From: RGIG9041 sp045593905
GTDB lineage: Bacteria > Bacillota > Clostridia > Oscillospirales > QAKW01
Direction: 5' to 3'
DNA: 64,000 bases
NCBI GenBank assembly: GCA_045593905.1
Contig: JAZNXL010000007.1
Span: 5,306 to 69,305, forward strand
Shown here: positions 1-7,848 of the stretch, one piece after another
How positions within the stretch are numbered: the stretch's first letter is position 1
Layout of the letters: the number at the start of each line of letters is the position of its first letter
Position numbers and translations under genes: made by a program
The notes under the pieces: generated by a model
Database searches by the model: none
Told to the model about the DNA's origin: nothing
What the model saw: the letters and a program-made list of their open reading frames with translations, nothing else

Positions 1-297
1 GCCGGTATAGGTGTAGTAAAATGTTGGTATTAAAACTACGGCAAGTATTGAGCCTATTGCTTTTACGCACCAAAACGTATCGTAGTTTTTGCCAACAAAT
101 TTGTATTCTATTAGTGAAAACAAAAGCGTTGGAAAATATATTAGCTTTATATGCTCCCAAATTGACTCGTTTACAGCTGAAAACGGTGCTACAAGTACAC
201 TTTGAGAGCTCCAATCATAAACAAAATGCAATAGCGTTCCAACTACCGATACAAATATAAACCCTGCAATTTGCCAGTTTGCAAATTTGGTTTTCAT
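1..297 (-). CDS. DUF6512-like membrane protein (C-terminus cut by window edge)
   Basis: The reading frame opens on the minus strand at ATG 297-295 behind a GGGTGAT ribosome site and stays open to base 1, giving 99 codons with no stop. The peptide begins MKTKFANWQIAGF, followed by a hydrophobic helix and the segment HFVYDWSSQSVLVAP then SAVNESIWEHIKL. I recognise these as characteristic of DUF6512 integral membrane proteins of Firmicutes. At least two membrane helices are visible (about residues 8-25 and 50-62) and a third starts near 80. Function is unknown in the family. The family call is from memory of the motif, so it is moderately sure; the frame itself is clear. Confidence 0.72.
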   Translation of the reverse strand, partial: MKTKFANWQIAGFIFVSVVGTLLHFVYDWSSQSVLVAPFSAVNESIWEHIKLIYFPTLLFSLIEYKFVGKNYDTFWCVKAIGSILAVVLIPTFYYTYTG

Positions 298-342
298 ATA
301 ATCACCCGTAATAATTATATGAACAAAACAACAAAATATTAT

Positions 343-858
343 TTAAAAAACAATGGAAATTATAAGGTCGGTTGTTTGTATTTTAAAAAGATTATATTTT
401 TGTGAAATGTCATTTACGCTTATATTTTTAAAATTTGTAATGCCTGTTCCGACGTATTTAAAATAAGCTTCTTTAGCGGTATATATTTTTAAGAAATCAA
501 CATTAAAATTATTGCTGTTAATACATTCGTTTTCAGACAAAACCTTTTTTGTAAGTTTTGGGTTAATATCGCGAATAACCTCGGCATCAATGCCGATTGG
601 CGAATTATTAAAGGCAATTATCACATAGTCTTTAGAGTGTGTAATATTAAAATGTATTCCATCGTATAGTGGTTTTGAGTGTGCGTTTTTTAAAAAACGA
701 ATATCCTCAATGCTTTTTGAAAGCTTATTCGCAATTATCTTTTTGGCAAAATAATGTCCCACAATAGACTGTGTAGAGTTTGCCTCGGGGCAAACTAACT
801 TAAACTCGTTTATTTGATTTATAGAATAATCACTAATTTTAAATTTATAAATTTCCAT
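343..858 (-). CDS. 4'-phosphopantetheinyl transferase, Sfp type
   Basis: The enzyme would move the 4'-phosphopantetheine arm of CoA onto a serine of carrier proteins (acyl or peptidyl carrier domains) in the cytoplasm. The 171-residue product carries the family signatures: FNITHS near 70, GIDAE near 89 (Mg-binding acidic pair) and KEAYFK near 129. It is shorter than Bacillus Sfp (about 224), with a reduced C-terminus. Two ATGs lie six bases apart. AAGGA sits 9 bases before ATG 858 but only 3 before ATG 864, so 858 is chosen. No carrier protein or synthase gene is nearby, so the target is unknown; it could be the fatty-acid ACP. Confidence 0.85.
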   Translation of the reverse strand: MEIYKFKISDYSINQINEFKLVCPEANSTQSIVGHYFAKKIIANKLSKSIEDIRFLKNAHSKPLYDGIHFNITHSKDYVIIAFNNSPIGIDAEVIRDINPKLTKKVLSENECINSNNFNVDFLKIYTAKEAYFKYVGTGITNFKNISVNDISQKYNLFKIQTTDLIISIVF

Positions 859-886
859 ATACATAATTCCTTGATTTATTAAATTG

Positions 887-915
887 ATTGTAGCATAAAA
901 CAATAACTTTTTAAA
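887..915 (-). promoter_or_regulatory. Candidate promoter for the phosphopantetheinyl transferase
   Basis: On the minus strand TTTAAA (915-910) and TACAAT (892-887) are separated by 17 bases, placed about 30 bases before the chosen start. The -35 box is only a fair match. Confidence 0.45.
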
Positions 916-940
916 GAAAAATATTATTTTTAAAAACTAC

Positions 941-969
941 TTGATTTTTGCATTATGCCGCTGTATAAT
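941..969 (+). promoter_or_regulatory. Promoter of tRNA-Asn
   Basis: TTGATT (941-946), a 17-base spacer and a perfect TATAAT (964-969) end 17 bases before the mature tRNA 5' end. Confidence 0.8.
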
Positions 970-986
970 TACAAATAGTTAAATAT

Positions 987-1062
987 TCCTCCTTAGCTCA
1001 GTCGGTAGAGCATGCGGCTGTTAACCGCAGGGTCGTTGGTTCGAGTCCAACAGGGGGAGCCA
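987..1062 (+). tRNA. tRNA-Asn (anticodon GTT)
   Basis: This is a 76-base cloverleaf including the encoded CCA. The acceptor arm 987-993 pairs with AGGGGGA before the discriminator G. The anticodon stem TGCGG/CCGCA carries loop CTGTTAA, anticodon GTT. The T arm GTTGG-TTCGAGT-CCAAC is perfect. It has its own promoter upstream and a terminator downstream, so it is a single-gene transcript. Confidence 0.97.
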
Positions 1063-1068
1063 TATTCC

Positions 1069-1095
1069 AGGCAGGTCACTGACCTGCTTTTTTAT
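1069..1095 (+). terminator. Rho-independent terminator of tRNA-Asn
   Basis: A 7-bp stem GCAGGTC/GACCTGC with loop ACT (1071-1087) is followed by a T run. Confidence 0.9.
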
Positions 1096-1164
1096 TTTAC
1101 TTACTCTTGAAAAGGTGTTTATATAATGGTACAATGAGTAAAATTATTTTATGAGGTGATTATA

Positions 1165-1402
1165 GTGAAAAGAATTCTCTTTCAGGGCGACTCCATAACA
1201 GATTGTGGAAGAAATAGAGATGATTTTTATAGTTTAGGTTCGGATATGCAAATTTAGTTAAGGCTTCTCTTGGTATTGCATTTGATGAAGCATGTAAGAA
1301 AGCTCCTGCTGAGTATTGACTGCTGACGGCGTTCATCCTACAGCATGTGGTCACGAAATTATTAAAAGACTCTGGCTTGATACTTTTAAAAAAATTAAAT
1401 AA
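1165..1402 (+). pseudogene. Remnant of an SGNH/GDSL hydrolase
   Basis: After a good ribosome site (GAGGTG), a GTG at 1165 opens VKRILFQGDSITDCGRN, the GDS block I that starts SGNH-fold esterases. The frame breaks near 1240: one base is missing in what should read GSGYANLVKASLG, producing TAG. The text then jumps, with the middle of the gene deleted, to FDEACKKAPAEYW. A second single-base loss at the tryptophan follows, then ADGVHPTACGHEIIKRLW, the terminal block V with its catalytic Asp and His. About 80 of roughly 200 codons remain. Decay is recent enough that both ends still read well. The minus-strand ORF over it is a shadow. Confidence 0.87.
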
Positions 1403-1403
1403 C

Positions 1404-1434
1404 AAAAAGACACACCGTAAGGTGTGTCTTTTAT
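1404..1434. terminator. Bidirectional terminator
   Basis: An A run, the stem GACACACC/GGTGTGTC with loop GTAA, and a T run. It can end the CapA-like gene on the minus strand and the pseudogene on the plus strand. Confidence 0.85.
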
Positions 1435-2726
1435 TACCACTCGCAAGTAATTAAGCCGTCTTGCTCTAGTGTGATTTTTGTGCCGTAAGGCTTACACATA
1501 TTTTTAATATATTCAGCAATTTGGGGGTTAGTGCTGCGTCTTGGTAAACCGATAGCCGATTTGTTACCGGACATTTGCATTTCAATCGGCATTAAAGTGA
1601 GTTTTTTTAGTTTTGTGCCTTCGGTCTCCCAATAGGGAATTACCGAAATAAACATACGCTTGTCTGTCATAAGTCCTATTGTAAAGTTTTTGGAACGTTT
1701 TTTTAGTAGCTCGTGAACGGTTGCAGAAGACGCACTAAGACCTTGCGCTTGAAAGAATTCTTCGGGTGCGATTTCAACGTTATATAGCTCTAAAGCAAAA
1801 TCGCCTAACGAATAAAATATGGGGCAATCTTTATACACTTCGATGGGTCTTAAAAGGTGCGGGCCATGCCCTATGATAGCGTGTGCACCAACATCTATGC
1901 AGTGGTGCGCAAAATCTTTTAAAAAGTCGGCAGGATTTTCTTTTTCAGTACCGCTGAGTTGGTGCGAGTGTATTGAAATTATAATATAGTCTGCTTGTAG
2001 TTTTGCTTCGTATATTGCTTGGTCTACTCGCTCAATGTCGGCTTTGTTAATTCCCATTATATAACGGTGTGTTTCACCGGCTATAAACTTGAGTTCGCCG
2101 AGTTCACATTCGTTATCTTTGAGCTCTGAAAAATAACCTTCTTTGCGGGTTATTTCTTTCTCTGCATTAATACCTGTTTTTGCTGCGATTTCTTTAATTA
2201 TTTCAAGGTCATTTTGAGGAAGCTCGACCCTTGACTCAATTCTAAGCCCGTTTATACCGGGGCGTCCTGTAAAGTGTGGAGACTGAGCACCTGCCATAGC
2301 TGTGGGGTTAAAGCTAGTGTTTACGCTGATTAAAGCAACACGGCCGTTTATTGTTTCTAAATATTTAGGCTCGGATGCTTCGGCAAGGTTTCTGCCAACA
2401 CCGCTATGAACAAGACTGCTTTTGTTTAGCGCATCGAGTGTGCGCAAAAGTCCATCGTAATGAAAATCAAGAGCGTGGTTGTTATTAAATGTGGTCATGT
2501 TAAAACCAAATTTAACAATGTCTTGTAAAACTTCGGGATTTGTTCTTAAATATGTACCACCACTGAACTGTGAAGCGCAGGCTTCGCCTTCGTGATTAAG
2601 GGTTGTTTCAAGGTTGAAAAAACGTGCGTCGCCTTGTTTTATAAATGGTGCGAGTTCTGAATAACCTTCAAAATCATGATAAATACGCTTTTGAATAATC
2701 ATATCGCCGGCTGCGGTAAATTTCAT
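1434..2726 (-). CDS. CapA family protein (metallophosphatase fold)
   Basis: The family is named after the capsule poly-gamma-glutamate protein CapA and shares a calcineurin-like two-metal fold. The 430 residues show the expected landmarks in order: AAGDM near residue 5, NLETTL near 40, NNNHALD near 100, ISIHSHQ near 270, and GHGPH then YSLGDFAL near 300-330. There is no signal peptide or membrane anchor, unlike the classical CapA, so it probably works in the cytoplasm. It follows the M20 peptidase by 3 bases in one operon, so the pair may process the same amide- or peptide-like compound. That is inference from position; no capB or capC is present. Confidence 0.85.
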   Translation of the reverse strand: MKFTAAGDMIIQKRIYHDFEGYSELAPFIKQGDARFFNLETTLNHEGEACASQFSGGTYLRTNPEVLQDIVKFGFNMTTFNNNHALDFHYDGLLRTLDALNKSSLVHSGVGRNLAEASEPKYLETINGRVALISVNTSFNPTAMAGAQSPHFTGRPGINGLRIESRVELPQNDLEIIKEIAAKTGINAEKEITRKEGYFSELKDNECELGELKFIAGETHRYIMGINKADIERVDQAIYEAKLQADYIIISIHSHQLSGTEKENPADFLKDFAHHCIDVGAHAIIGHGPHLLRPIEVYKDCPIFYSLGDFALELYNVEIAPEEFFQAQGLSASSATVHELLKKRSKNFTIGLMTDKRMFISVIPYWETEGTKLKKLTLMPIEMQMSGNKSAIGLPRRSTNPQIAEYIKNMCKPYGTKITLEQDGLITCEW

Positions 2727-2729
2727 TTG

Positions 2730-3851
2730 TTAAACCTCCATTAGCTTTAAGCCTAACTTAATAGCAATTTCAAGCCCGGGCTTGAGTGATTGTTTTTCAA
2801 CCCATTCTTCCCGAGTATGAATACCAAAATGTCTATTAACACCTACACAAAGTGAGGGAATACCAATGGACAATGGTATATTACAATCAGTTGAAGAACT
2901 GCCGAATTTCACATTATGACCGATTACATTTTCAATTATCGGTATAGCGATTTCTTTTAATGTTTCAATTTTTTTGGCTTCGGTGTTATTGCAAGGTCTG
3001 TCTCCGATTTTGTCAACTTTTACACTAACACCGTCTTTATTTGCGTCATCAAAAACTTGATTAAACTTTTGGTTCATTATATTAAGACACTCAAAATCAG
3101 TTGAGCGATACTCACAAAGTATTTTAGCGCTTTGAGCGATTGTATTAACCGATGTTCCACCGGTAATTGTACCAACGTTATAGGTGGTTTTTTCTCCTGC
3201 TTTTTGCGGGACCTCAATTTTATAGATTGCGTTGATTATTTTTGATAACTCATTTATAGCATTTTTGTTGCCGAACTCAATATATGAGTGGCCGCCCTCG
3301 GTTGAAACTTCTACTTCATAGCGATGAGAACCAACACATTTATCTACAAGAACGTCCAAGGTTAAATCAAAGCTTATAAACTGTTTTATACGGCCTTCAT
3401 AATCATTAAAAAGTTGTCTTGTACCTTTTAAGTTGCCAAGACCTTCTTCACACGAATTACAGCAAAATATAATACCGTTTTTTGGTGTGATATTATTTTC
3501 AATAAAGTATTTAGCCATAAACAACAAAACGACTACGCTTGCTGTATCGTCAGCAACACCGGGACTGTGTATTCTTTCACCGTCATCATAGTAGGGCATT
3601 GGCTCAGTGTCTGGAAATACAGTGTCGGTATGCGCAACAAAAACTGTTATTTCATTACTGTTTTCACAGTTTAGCGGATATACTACATTAAGCGCTTCAT
3701 CAATATAAACGTTTTTTGCACCTGCTTTTTCTAACCAGTTTTTGCAGTACTCAGCTCTTTTGTGTTCGAAATGCGACGGAGCCGGTATTTCGCATAAATC
3801 TTTTAATGTTTTTAGCATTAAATCATAATTTTGTTCAATATAATTCTTCAT
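2730..3851 (-). CDS. M20 family metallopeptidase
   Basis: A two-zinc aminoacylase/peptidase of 373 residues. Metal and catalytic signatures are in place: HTDTVFPD near 75, GVADDTAS near 98, CEEGLGN near 135, a lid/dimerisation domain starting VGSHRYEVEVST, and C-terminal HTREEW near 345. The STDCNIPLSIGIPSLCVG segment is typical of PepT/carboxypeptidase-like M20 members. The start is the ATG at 3851, which sits six bases after AAGGAGA; the frame extends 14 codons further upstream without a ribosome site. It is first gene of an operon with the CapA-like protein and is divergent from a LysR regulator that may control it. The substrate cannot be read from the sequence. Confidence 0.88.
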   Translation of the reverse strand: MKNYIEQNYDLMLKTLKDLCEIPAPSHFEHKRAEYCKNWLEKAGAKNVYIDEALNVVYPLNCENSNEITVFVAHTDTVFPDTEPMPYYDDGERIHSPGVADDTASVVVLLFMAKYFIENNITPKNGIIFCCNSCEEGLGNLKGTRQLFNDYEGRIKQFISFDLTLDVLVDKCVGSHRYEVEVSTEGGHSYIEFGNKNAINELSKIINAIYKIEVPQKAGEKTTYNVGTITGGTSVNTIAQSAKILCEYRSTDFECLNIMNQKFNQVFDDANKDGVSVKVDKIGDRPCNNTEAKKIETLKEIAIPIIENVIGHNVKFGSSSTDCNIPLSIGIPSLCVGVNRHFGIHTREEWVEKQSLKPGLEIAIKLGLKLMEV

Positions 3852-3872
3852 AAATAATCTCCTTTTTTCAAA

Positions 3873-3901
3873 ATTATATATTATATTTAGCAAAATGTAA
3901 A
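3873..3901 (-). promoter_or_regulatory. Promoter of the M20-CapA operon
   Basis: On the minus strand TTTACA (3901-3896) and perfect TATAAT (3878-3873) are 17 bases apart, 22 bases before the M20 start. Confidence 0.7.
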
Positions 3902-3919
3902 ATATTGTTTAAAGTTGTG

Positions 3920-3948
3920 TTGCACTAACTTTAAAGATGTGGTAGGAT
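3920..3948 (+). promoter_or_regulatory. Promoter of the LysR regulator
   Basis: TTGCAC (3920-3925) and TAGGAT (3943-3948) with a 17-base spacer. It lies back-to-back with the M20 operon promoter, the usual layout for a LysR regulator and its target. Confidence 0.55.
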
Positions 3949-3967
3949 ATTAAACGAGGTGAATAAT

Positions 3968-4840
3968 ATGGAAATGTTACAACTCAAATATTTTTACGAG
4001 AGCGCAAATTTTGAAAGCTTTGCAAAGGCTGCAAAAAAGTTTGACGTTCCGCCGACATCAGTTTCTGCATCTGTTAAAAGGCTTGAAAATGAACTGAACT
4101 GTTTATTGTTCGAGCGTGAAGCGAATAAAATCAGGCTTAACAACAATGGTAAGCGCTTAATGTTATCACTTAATAAAATTTTTGACGAGCTTGATAAGGC
4201 TATTAGCGATATTACTTCTATATCAGATGACAATAGAGAAGTCAAAATTCTTGTAAAAGCTATGCGTGGCGAAATTACAAGTCACATAATTGAGTACAAA
4301 ACAAAACATCCGCAAATTCGTTTTAAAACTGTTTTCGATTTTGACGAAAAGAATTTTGATGATTACGACATCATAATTGACCAAAAAAGTGCTGAGTATT
4401 ATGATTTTGAAAGTATTGATTTATATCATACCAAAATTGTATTAAGGGTATCAGATAACAGTGATTTATTAAATAGAAAGCTATGCTTAAAACAACTTTC
4501 TGATATGCCATTTATTTCTATTGGTGAAAACAGCAGTCTTAACAAAATTTTTGTGGATGCTTGTAAAAATGTAGGGTTTGAGCCTAATATTGTTGTAATG
4601 AGTAATGATATTTTATGTAATACCAAATGCGTTGAGGCAGGTGTTGGTATTGGTGTGGGAAGATATTATGAGGGAAGCGGCAAAGAAAGTAATGTTAAAA
4701 TTTTAAATATTACTGATTTTAACGTTTTACAAACCATTTGCTGTTTTTTTAAAAAACAATCAGCCTATGGTAACGTAAAACATTTTATTGATTTTATAAA
4801 AAATAAAACGACAAATTTTTCAAAAAATTTACTTGACTAA
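3968..4840 (+). CDS. LysR family transcriptional regulator
   Basis: The 290-residue protein has the N-terminal winged helix-turn-helix of the family (about residues 1-60: LQLKYFYESANFESFAKAA, SVSASVKRLENEL, LFER), then a substrate-binding-like effector domain that is weakly conserved. GAGGTG places the start at ATG 3968; an in-frame GTG nine bases earlier lies inside the ribosome site. It is divergent from the M20-CapA operon, so that operon is the likely target. The downstream symporter has its own promoter, which begins inside the last codons of this gene, and its own riboswitch. The effector is unknown. Confidence 0.88.
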   Translation: MEMLQLKYFYESANFESFAKAAKKFDVPPTSVSASVKRLENELNCLLFEREANKIRLNNNGKRLMLSLNKIFDELDKAISDITSISDDNREVKILVKAMRGEITSHIIEYKTKHPQIRFKTVFDFDEKNFDDYDIIIDQKSAEYYDFESIDLYHTKIVLRVSDNSDLLNRKLCLKQLSDMPFISIGENSSLNKIFVDACKNVGFEPNIVVMSNDILCNTKCVEAGVGIGVGRYYEGSGKESNVKILNITDFNVLQTICCFFKKQSAYGNVKHFIDFIKNKTTNFSKNLLD

Positions 4841-4861
4841 ACTGTTAAAGTATGTTATTCT
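4833..4861 (+). promoter_or_regulatory. Promoter of the glycine riboswitch-symporter transcript
   Basis: TTGACT (4833-4838), a 17-base spacer and TATTCT (4856-4861). The -35 box overlaps the stop end of the LysR gene. Confidence 0.7.
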
Positions 4862-4875
4862 ATCGGAGTATTGAA

Positions 4876-5003
4876 TATCTGGGTGAGATAACCAGAAATG
4901 TTATGACTGGTTATTGACAGAACTTTGGAGACACTCAATCATTTGGGGGCCGAAGGTGCAAGCGTTTATACGCTAAACTCTCAGGCAAAAGGACAAAGTG
5001 CAT
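4876..5003 (+). ncRNA. Glycine riboswitch (one clear aptamer)
   Basis: The conserved aptamer core is obvious: CCGAAGGTGCAA (4950-4961), a short variable stem AGCG/CGCT, then AAACTCTCAGGCAAAAGGAC (4975-4994). An outer stem ACTTTG (4922-4927) can pair with CAAAGT (4994-4999). Upstream, where a tandem riboswitch would have its first aptamer, I see only a simple 8-bp hairpin ATAACCAG/CTGGTTAT (4888-4914), so this looks like a single aptamer with an accessory hairpin. The downstream gene is an alanine/glycine symporter, which fits glycine sensing. Confidence 0.9.
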
Positions 5004-5016
5004 TTATTGTATTTTT

Positions 5017-5049
5017 GCGGAGTGTTTTTTTGCACTCCGTTATTTTTTT
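5017..5049 (+). terminator. Terminator, expression platform of the glycine riboswitch
   Basis: A 7-bp stem CGGAGTG/CACTCCG (5018-5039) with a T-rich loop is followed by a T-rich tail, just before the symporter ribosome site. It lies 14 bases after the aptamer outer stem, the position expected for the attenuating hairpin. Confidence 0.82.
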
Positions 5050-5064
5050 AGAGGAGAGAGGATA

Positions 5065-6603
5065 ATGGACAAGTTTTTAAAGGTTGTAGAGTCAGTTAAC
5101 AATACTGTTAATGGTGCTGTTTGGGGTTTACCAGGACTGATTTTACTCATTGGTACCGGTATTCTTTTGACAGTGTTTACAAAATTCTTTCAAGTTTCAC
5201 ATTTAAGACACTGGTGGAAAGAAACAATTGTAAGCGTATTTAAAAAGGACAGTAAAACCACAAAAAGCGATGACAAAAAATCAATTTCACAGTTTCAGGC
5301 GCTTTGCGCAGCACTTGCTGCTACGGTTGGTACAGGTAACATCGCAGGTGTTGCTGCTGCTATCGTAACAGGTGGTCCCGGTGCTGTTTTCTGGATGTGG
5401 GTTGCTGCTTTTTTTGGTATGATGACAAACTTTTCTGAAAATCTTTTAGGTATCTATTATAGAAGAAAAAACAAAAACGGCGAGTGGTCGGGCGGTCCTA
5501 TGTACTATCTTAAAGACGGTCTTGGAAAACGCTACGGTATTAAATGGTTGCAGCCTGTTTCAAATGTTTTAGCGGTTTTATTCTCGTGCTTTGCGATTTT
5601 AGCGTCATTTGGTATAGGCAATATGGCACAAATCAATAAAATAGTTCTCAACATTGATGCCGCATTTTTATCAAACGTTAAGGTTGCTACTATTCCCGGA
5701 ACTCAAATTAATATTGCACACCTAATTATTGGTCTTTGCTTATTAGTTATTGCTGCATTAATTATAATCGGTGGACTTAAGAGAATTGCAAGATTTGCCG
5801 AGATTGTTGTTCCCTTTATGGCAATTGCATACGTTATTGGTTCACTTATAATCTTTGGCTTTAATATCTCAAGCATCGGTGCAATGTTTACTGCAATATT
5901 TAAGTTTGCGTTTACTCCTGCTGCATTTATTGGCGGTGGTATTGGTGTATTAATTAAAAAGACAATGACACAAGGCTTTAAACGCGGTGTTTTCTCAAAC
6001 GAAGCAGGTCTTGGTTCTTCAGTTATGGTTCACTCATCATCTGATGTAAAAGAGCCTGTAAAACAAGGCCTTTGGGGTATATTTGAAGTTTTCTTTGATA
6101 CATTTGTCGTTTGTACAATGACTGCTGTTGTTGTTCTTTCTACAGGTTTTGTTGATTTAGCAACAGGTGCCCCTGTTGCTGGTGCAAACGGTGATACACT
6201 TGTTTCGGTAGCGTTTTCACAATATTTTGGCGTCGCTGGCGGTTGGTTTGTTGCCATTGCAATGCTTTTCTTTGCATTTACTACAGTGCTTGGTTGGTCA
6301 CAATACGGCTCAAAAGCTGTAGAGTATCTGTTTGGTGTAAAAGGCGTTAAGGTTTACAAGTTCATATTCGTTGCAATGATTATTTCGGGCGCCGTTATGG
6401 AAGGCGGTCTTGCTTGGGACCTTTCAGATACATTCAACGGTCTTATGATGATTCCTAACCTTATCGGTGTACTTGCATTGTTCCCACTTGTTATAAAAAT
6501 TGTTAAGAACTATACTGATAGAAAATTTAAAAATAAAGACATTAAACCAATGCTTTCTTACGATGAAGATATTCAAAAAGAAATGGAAAATAGTTTAAAT
6601 TAA
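5065..6603 (+). CDS. Sodium:alanine/glycine symporter (AGCS family)
   Basis: A 512-residue polytopic membrane protein of the DagA/AlsT type, importing alanine or glycine with Na+. Family signatures include QFQALCAALAATVGTGNIAG (near residue 73), the GGPGAVFWMWVAAFFGM segment (near 106), GGPMYYLKDGLG (near 144) and VFSNEAGLGSSVM (near 310). About ten to eleven hydrophobic helices are visible, with a charged C-terminal tail. The start follows GAGGAGAGAGG. It is transcribed alone, between the glycine riboswitch and a strong terminator. The riboswitch indicates that glycine is a real substrate or a nitrogen/carbon source imported here. Confidence 0.96.
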   Translation: MDKFLKVVESVNNTVNGAVWGLPGLILLIGTGILLTVFTKFFQVSHLRHWWKETIVSVFKKDSKTTKSDDKKSISQFQALCAALAATVGTGNIAGVAAAIVTGGPGAVFWMWVAAFFGMMTNFSENLLGIYYRRKNKNGEWSGGPMYYLKDGLGKRYGIKWLQPVSNVLAVLFSCFAILASFGIGNMAQINKIVLNIDAAFLSNVKVATIPGTQINIAHLIIGLCLLVIAALIIIGGLKRIARFAEIVVPFMAIAYVIGSLIIFGFNISSIGAMFTAIFKFAFTPAAFIGGGIGVLIKKTMTQGFKRGVFSNEAGLGSSVMVHSSSDVKEPVKQGLWGIFEVFFDTFVVCTMTAVVVLSTGFVDLATGAPVAGANGDTLVSVAFSQYFGVAGGWFVAIAMLFFAFTTVLGWSQYGSKAVEYLFGVKGVKVYKFIFVAMIISGAVMEGGLAWDLSDTFNGLMMIPNLIGVLALFPLVIKIVKNYTDRKFKNKDIKPMLSYDEDIQKEMENSLN

Positions 6604-6608
6604 ATTTA

Positions 6609-6639
6609 AAAACGCCGTCTATTTTGACGGCGTTTTTTT
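6609..6639. terminator. Bidirectional terminator
   Basis: The stem AACGCCGTC/GACGGCGTT (6611-6632) is flanked by an A run and a T run. It overlaps the stop of the convergent acyltransferase gene and serves both directions. Confidence 0.92.
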
Positions 6640-7677
6640 ATGAAATAACAGTTTAAAAATTAGTAATCGTACATAATCTATAAGTGCTAAAATAATATAG
6701 GTTACTAAAACGATAATTATTAACCTCATTACAAATTGAGCTGTATCATACTCTATTATTTGTGCAAACCTTCCCTTGATAATGTTTTCACGAACTAGCG
6801 GATGGTCTTGCAACAAGTAAGCTCCAAATGAAATAGGAGCAAAGAAAGATATTATTTTTTCAATTGATTTAGGAAATCTGAATCTAGAGAATAATTCAAG
6901 TGCCGTAATTGAAGCTAATAAGATTGTTGGTGAACAATAGTTTATAAGTGCGTTTGCCGGAATTATTGATGGTTCAAAAGACAATTTAATTTTTAAAATT
7001 ATTGTTAAAAATATTGAAATTAAATTAACAAAAATTAAAATTAAAGGTGGAATTTTTGATAGAAGATTGTGTTTTTTTATACAACCGCCAATTACATAAA
7101 GCGATATTAACCATAGTGCACTATAACCGCCTTTAAGTATAAATATATCTTTTGTTAATATAAAATCAAAGCAATTAAATTGAAAAATTAAATATGTTAA
7201 TGTTAATGTAATGCTTAAGAACAGTGAAGTTTTAATGGCTTGTTTTTTTGTCAGTGAATTTATGCCAGGGTTTAATACCGGCATAAACAACGCCAAAACA
7301 AAGTACATTGTGAAAAACCAGTATGTGTTATTTAAAACAGGCATATACGATAATACTGTTTCTTTTAATGTAATTGTATCGGGTTTATAAATATAAAATA
7401 GGGTAGATATAATACCTGAATAAATACTTGCCTGTAACCACAACGGAATTATTTTTTTATATGTAAAATTAGAATTAACACCAACAAAACCTGATATTAG
7501 TGCAAAACAGTTTACAGCACCGTAACAAGATATTTCAAAAAACCATGCGTATTTATATAGCGGAGAACTTGGAGTAAGGCTTGATAATACTCCTCCGTGA
7601 CCCAATGTGTGTAACATTAATATTTGCATCATTGAGATAATTCGTAGAAGGTCAATTCCATAATTTCGTTTTTTCAT
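6619..7677 (-). CDS. Acyltransferase family membrane protein (acyltransferase 3)
   Basis: A 352-residue protein with about ten hydrophobic helices. It opens with RNYGIDLLRIISMMQILMLH, the family signature whose His (near residue 22) is the catalytic residue of OatA/WecH-like O-acyltransferases. The segment CYGAVNCFALISGFVG (near 52) is also typical. Such proteins acetylate or acylate surface sugars or peptidoglycan from inside the membrane. There is no extracytoplasmic SGNH domain. It is a single-gene unit with its own promoter and a terminator shared with the symporter gene. The acceptor is unknown. Confidence 0.88.
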   Translation of the reverse strand: MKKRNYGIDLLRIISMMQILMLHTLGHGGVLSSLTPSSPLYKYAWFFEISCYGAVNCFALISGFVGVNSNFTYKKIIPLWLQASIYSGIISTLFYIYKPDTITLKETVLSYMPVLNNTYWFFTMYFVLALFMPVLNPGINSLTKKQAIKTSLFLSITLTLTYLIFQFNCFDFILTKDIFILKGGYSALWLISLYVIGGCIKKHNLLSKIPPLILIFVNLISIFLTIILKIKLSFEPSIIPANALINYCSPTILLASITALELFSRFRFPKSIEKIISFFAPISFGAYLLQDHPLVRENIIKGRFAQIIEYDTAQFVMRLIIIVLVTYIILALIDYVRLLIFKLLFHKKTPSK

Positions 7678-7693
7678 TTATTTCACCCATTTA

Positions 7694-7722
7694 ATTATAA
7701 TGTTTAACAAATATAATTGCAA
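7694..7722 (-). promoter_or_regulatory. Promoter of the acyltransferase gene
   Basis: On the minus strand TTGCAA (7722-7717) and perfect TATAAT (7699-7694) are 17 bases apart, ahead of a GGGTGAA ribosome site. Confidence 0.7.
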
Positions 7723-7760
7723 CTATTTTAAAAAAACTCAGTCATATTGGTGGGTGTTTT

Positions 7761-7803
7761 GTCAATTTATTTGATTGACTTTATTTTTGTATAATGATAA
7801 TAT
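7761..7803 (+). promoter_or_regulatory. Promoter with overlapping inverted repeat for the NagA-like/sialidase-like operon
   Basis: TTGACT (7775-7780) and TAATAT (7798-7803) are 17 bases apart. An inverted repeat GTCAAT/ATTGAC (7761-7766, 7774-7779; 7-base spacer) covers the -35 box. A repressor bound there would block RNA polymerase, but no linked regulator gene is present in this operon. Operator role is inference. Confidence 0.6.
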
Positions 7804-7848
7804 TAAAAAAATTATAAGAGCCAAAAATTTAACAAAAGGGGCAAAAAA

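Noticed and set aside
21..260. Plus-strand ORF of 79 residues at the window start
   Set aside because: It is the antisense shadow of the DUF6512-like gene, which has a clear ribosome site, membrane helices and recognisable motifs on the minus strand.
1160..1405. Minus-strand ORF of 81 residues over the SGNH remnant
   Set aside because: The plus strand carries SGNH motifs in broken frames; the minus frame has no ribosome site or recognisable motif.
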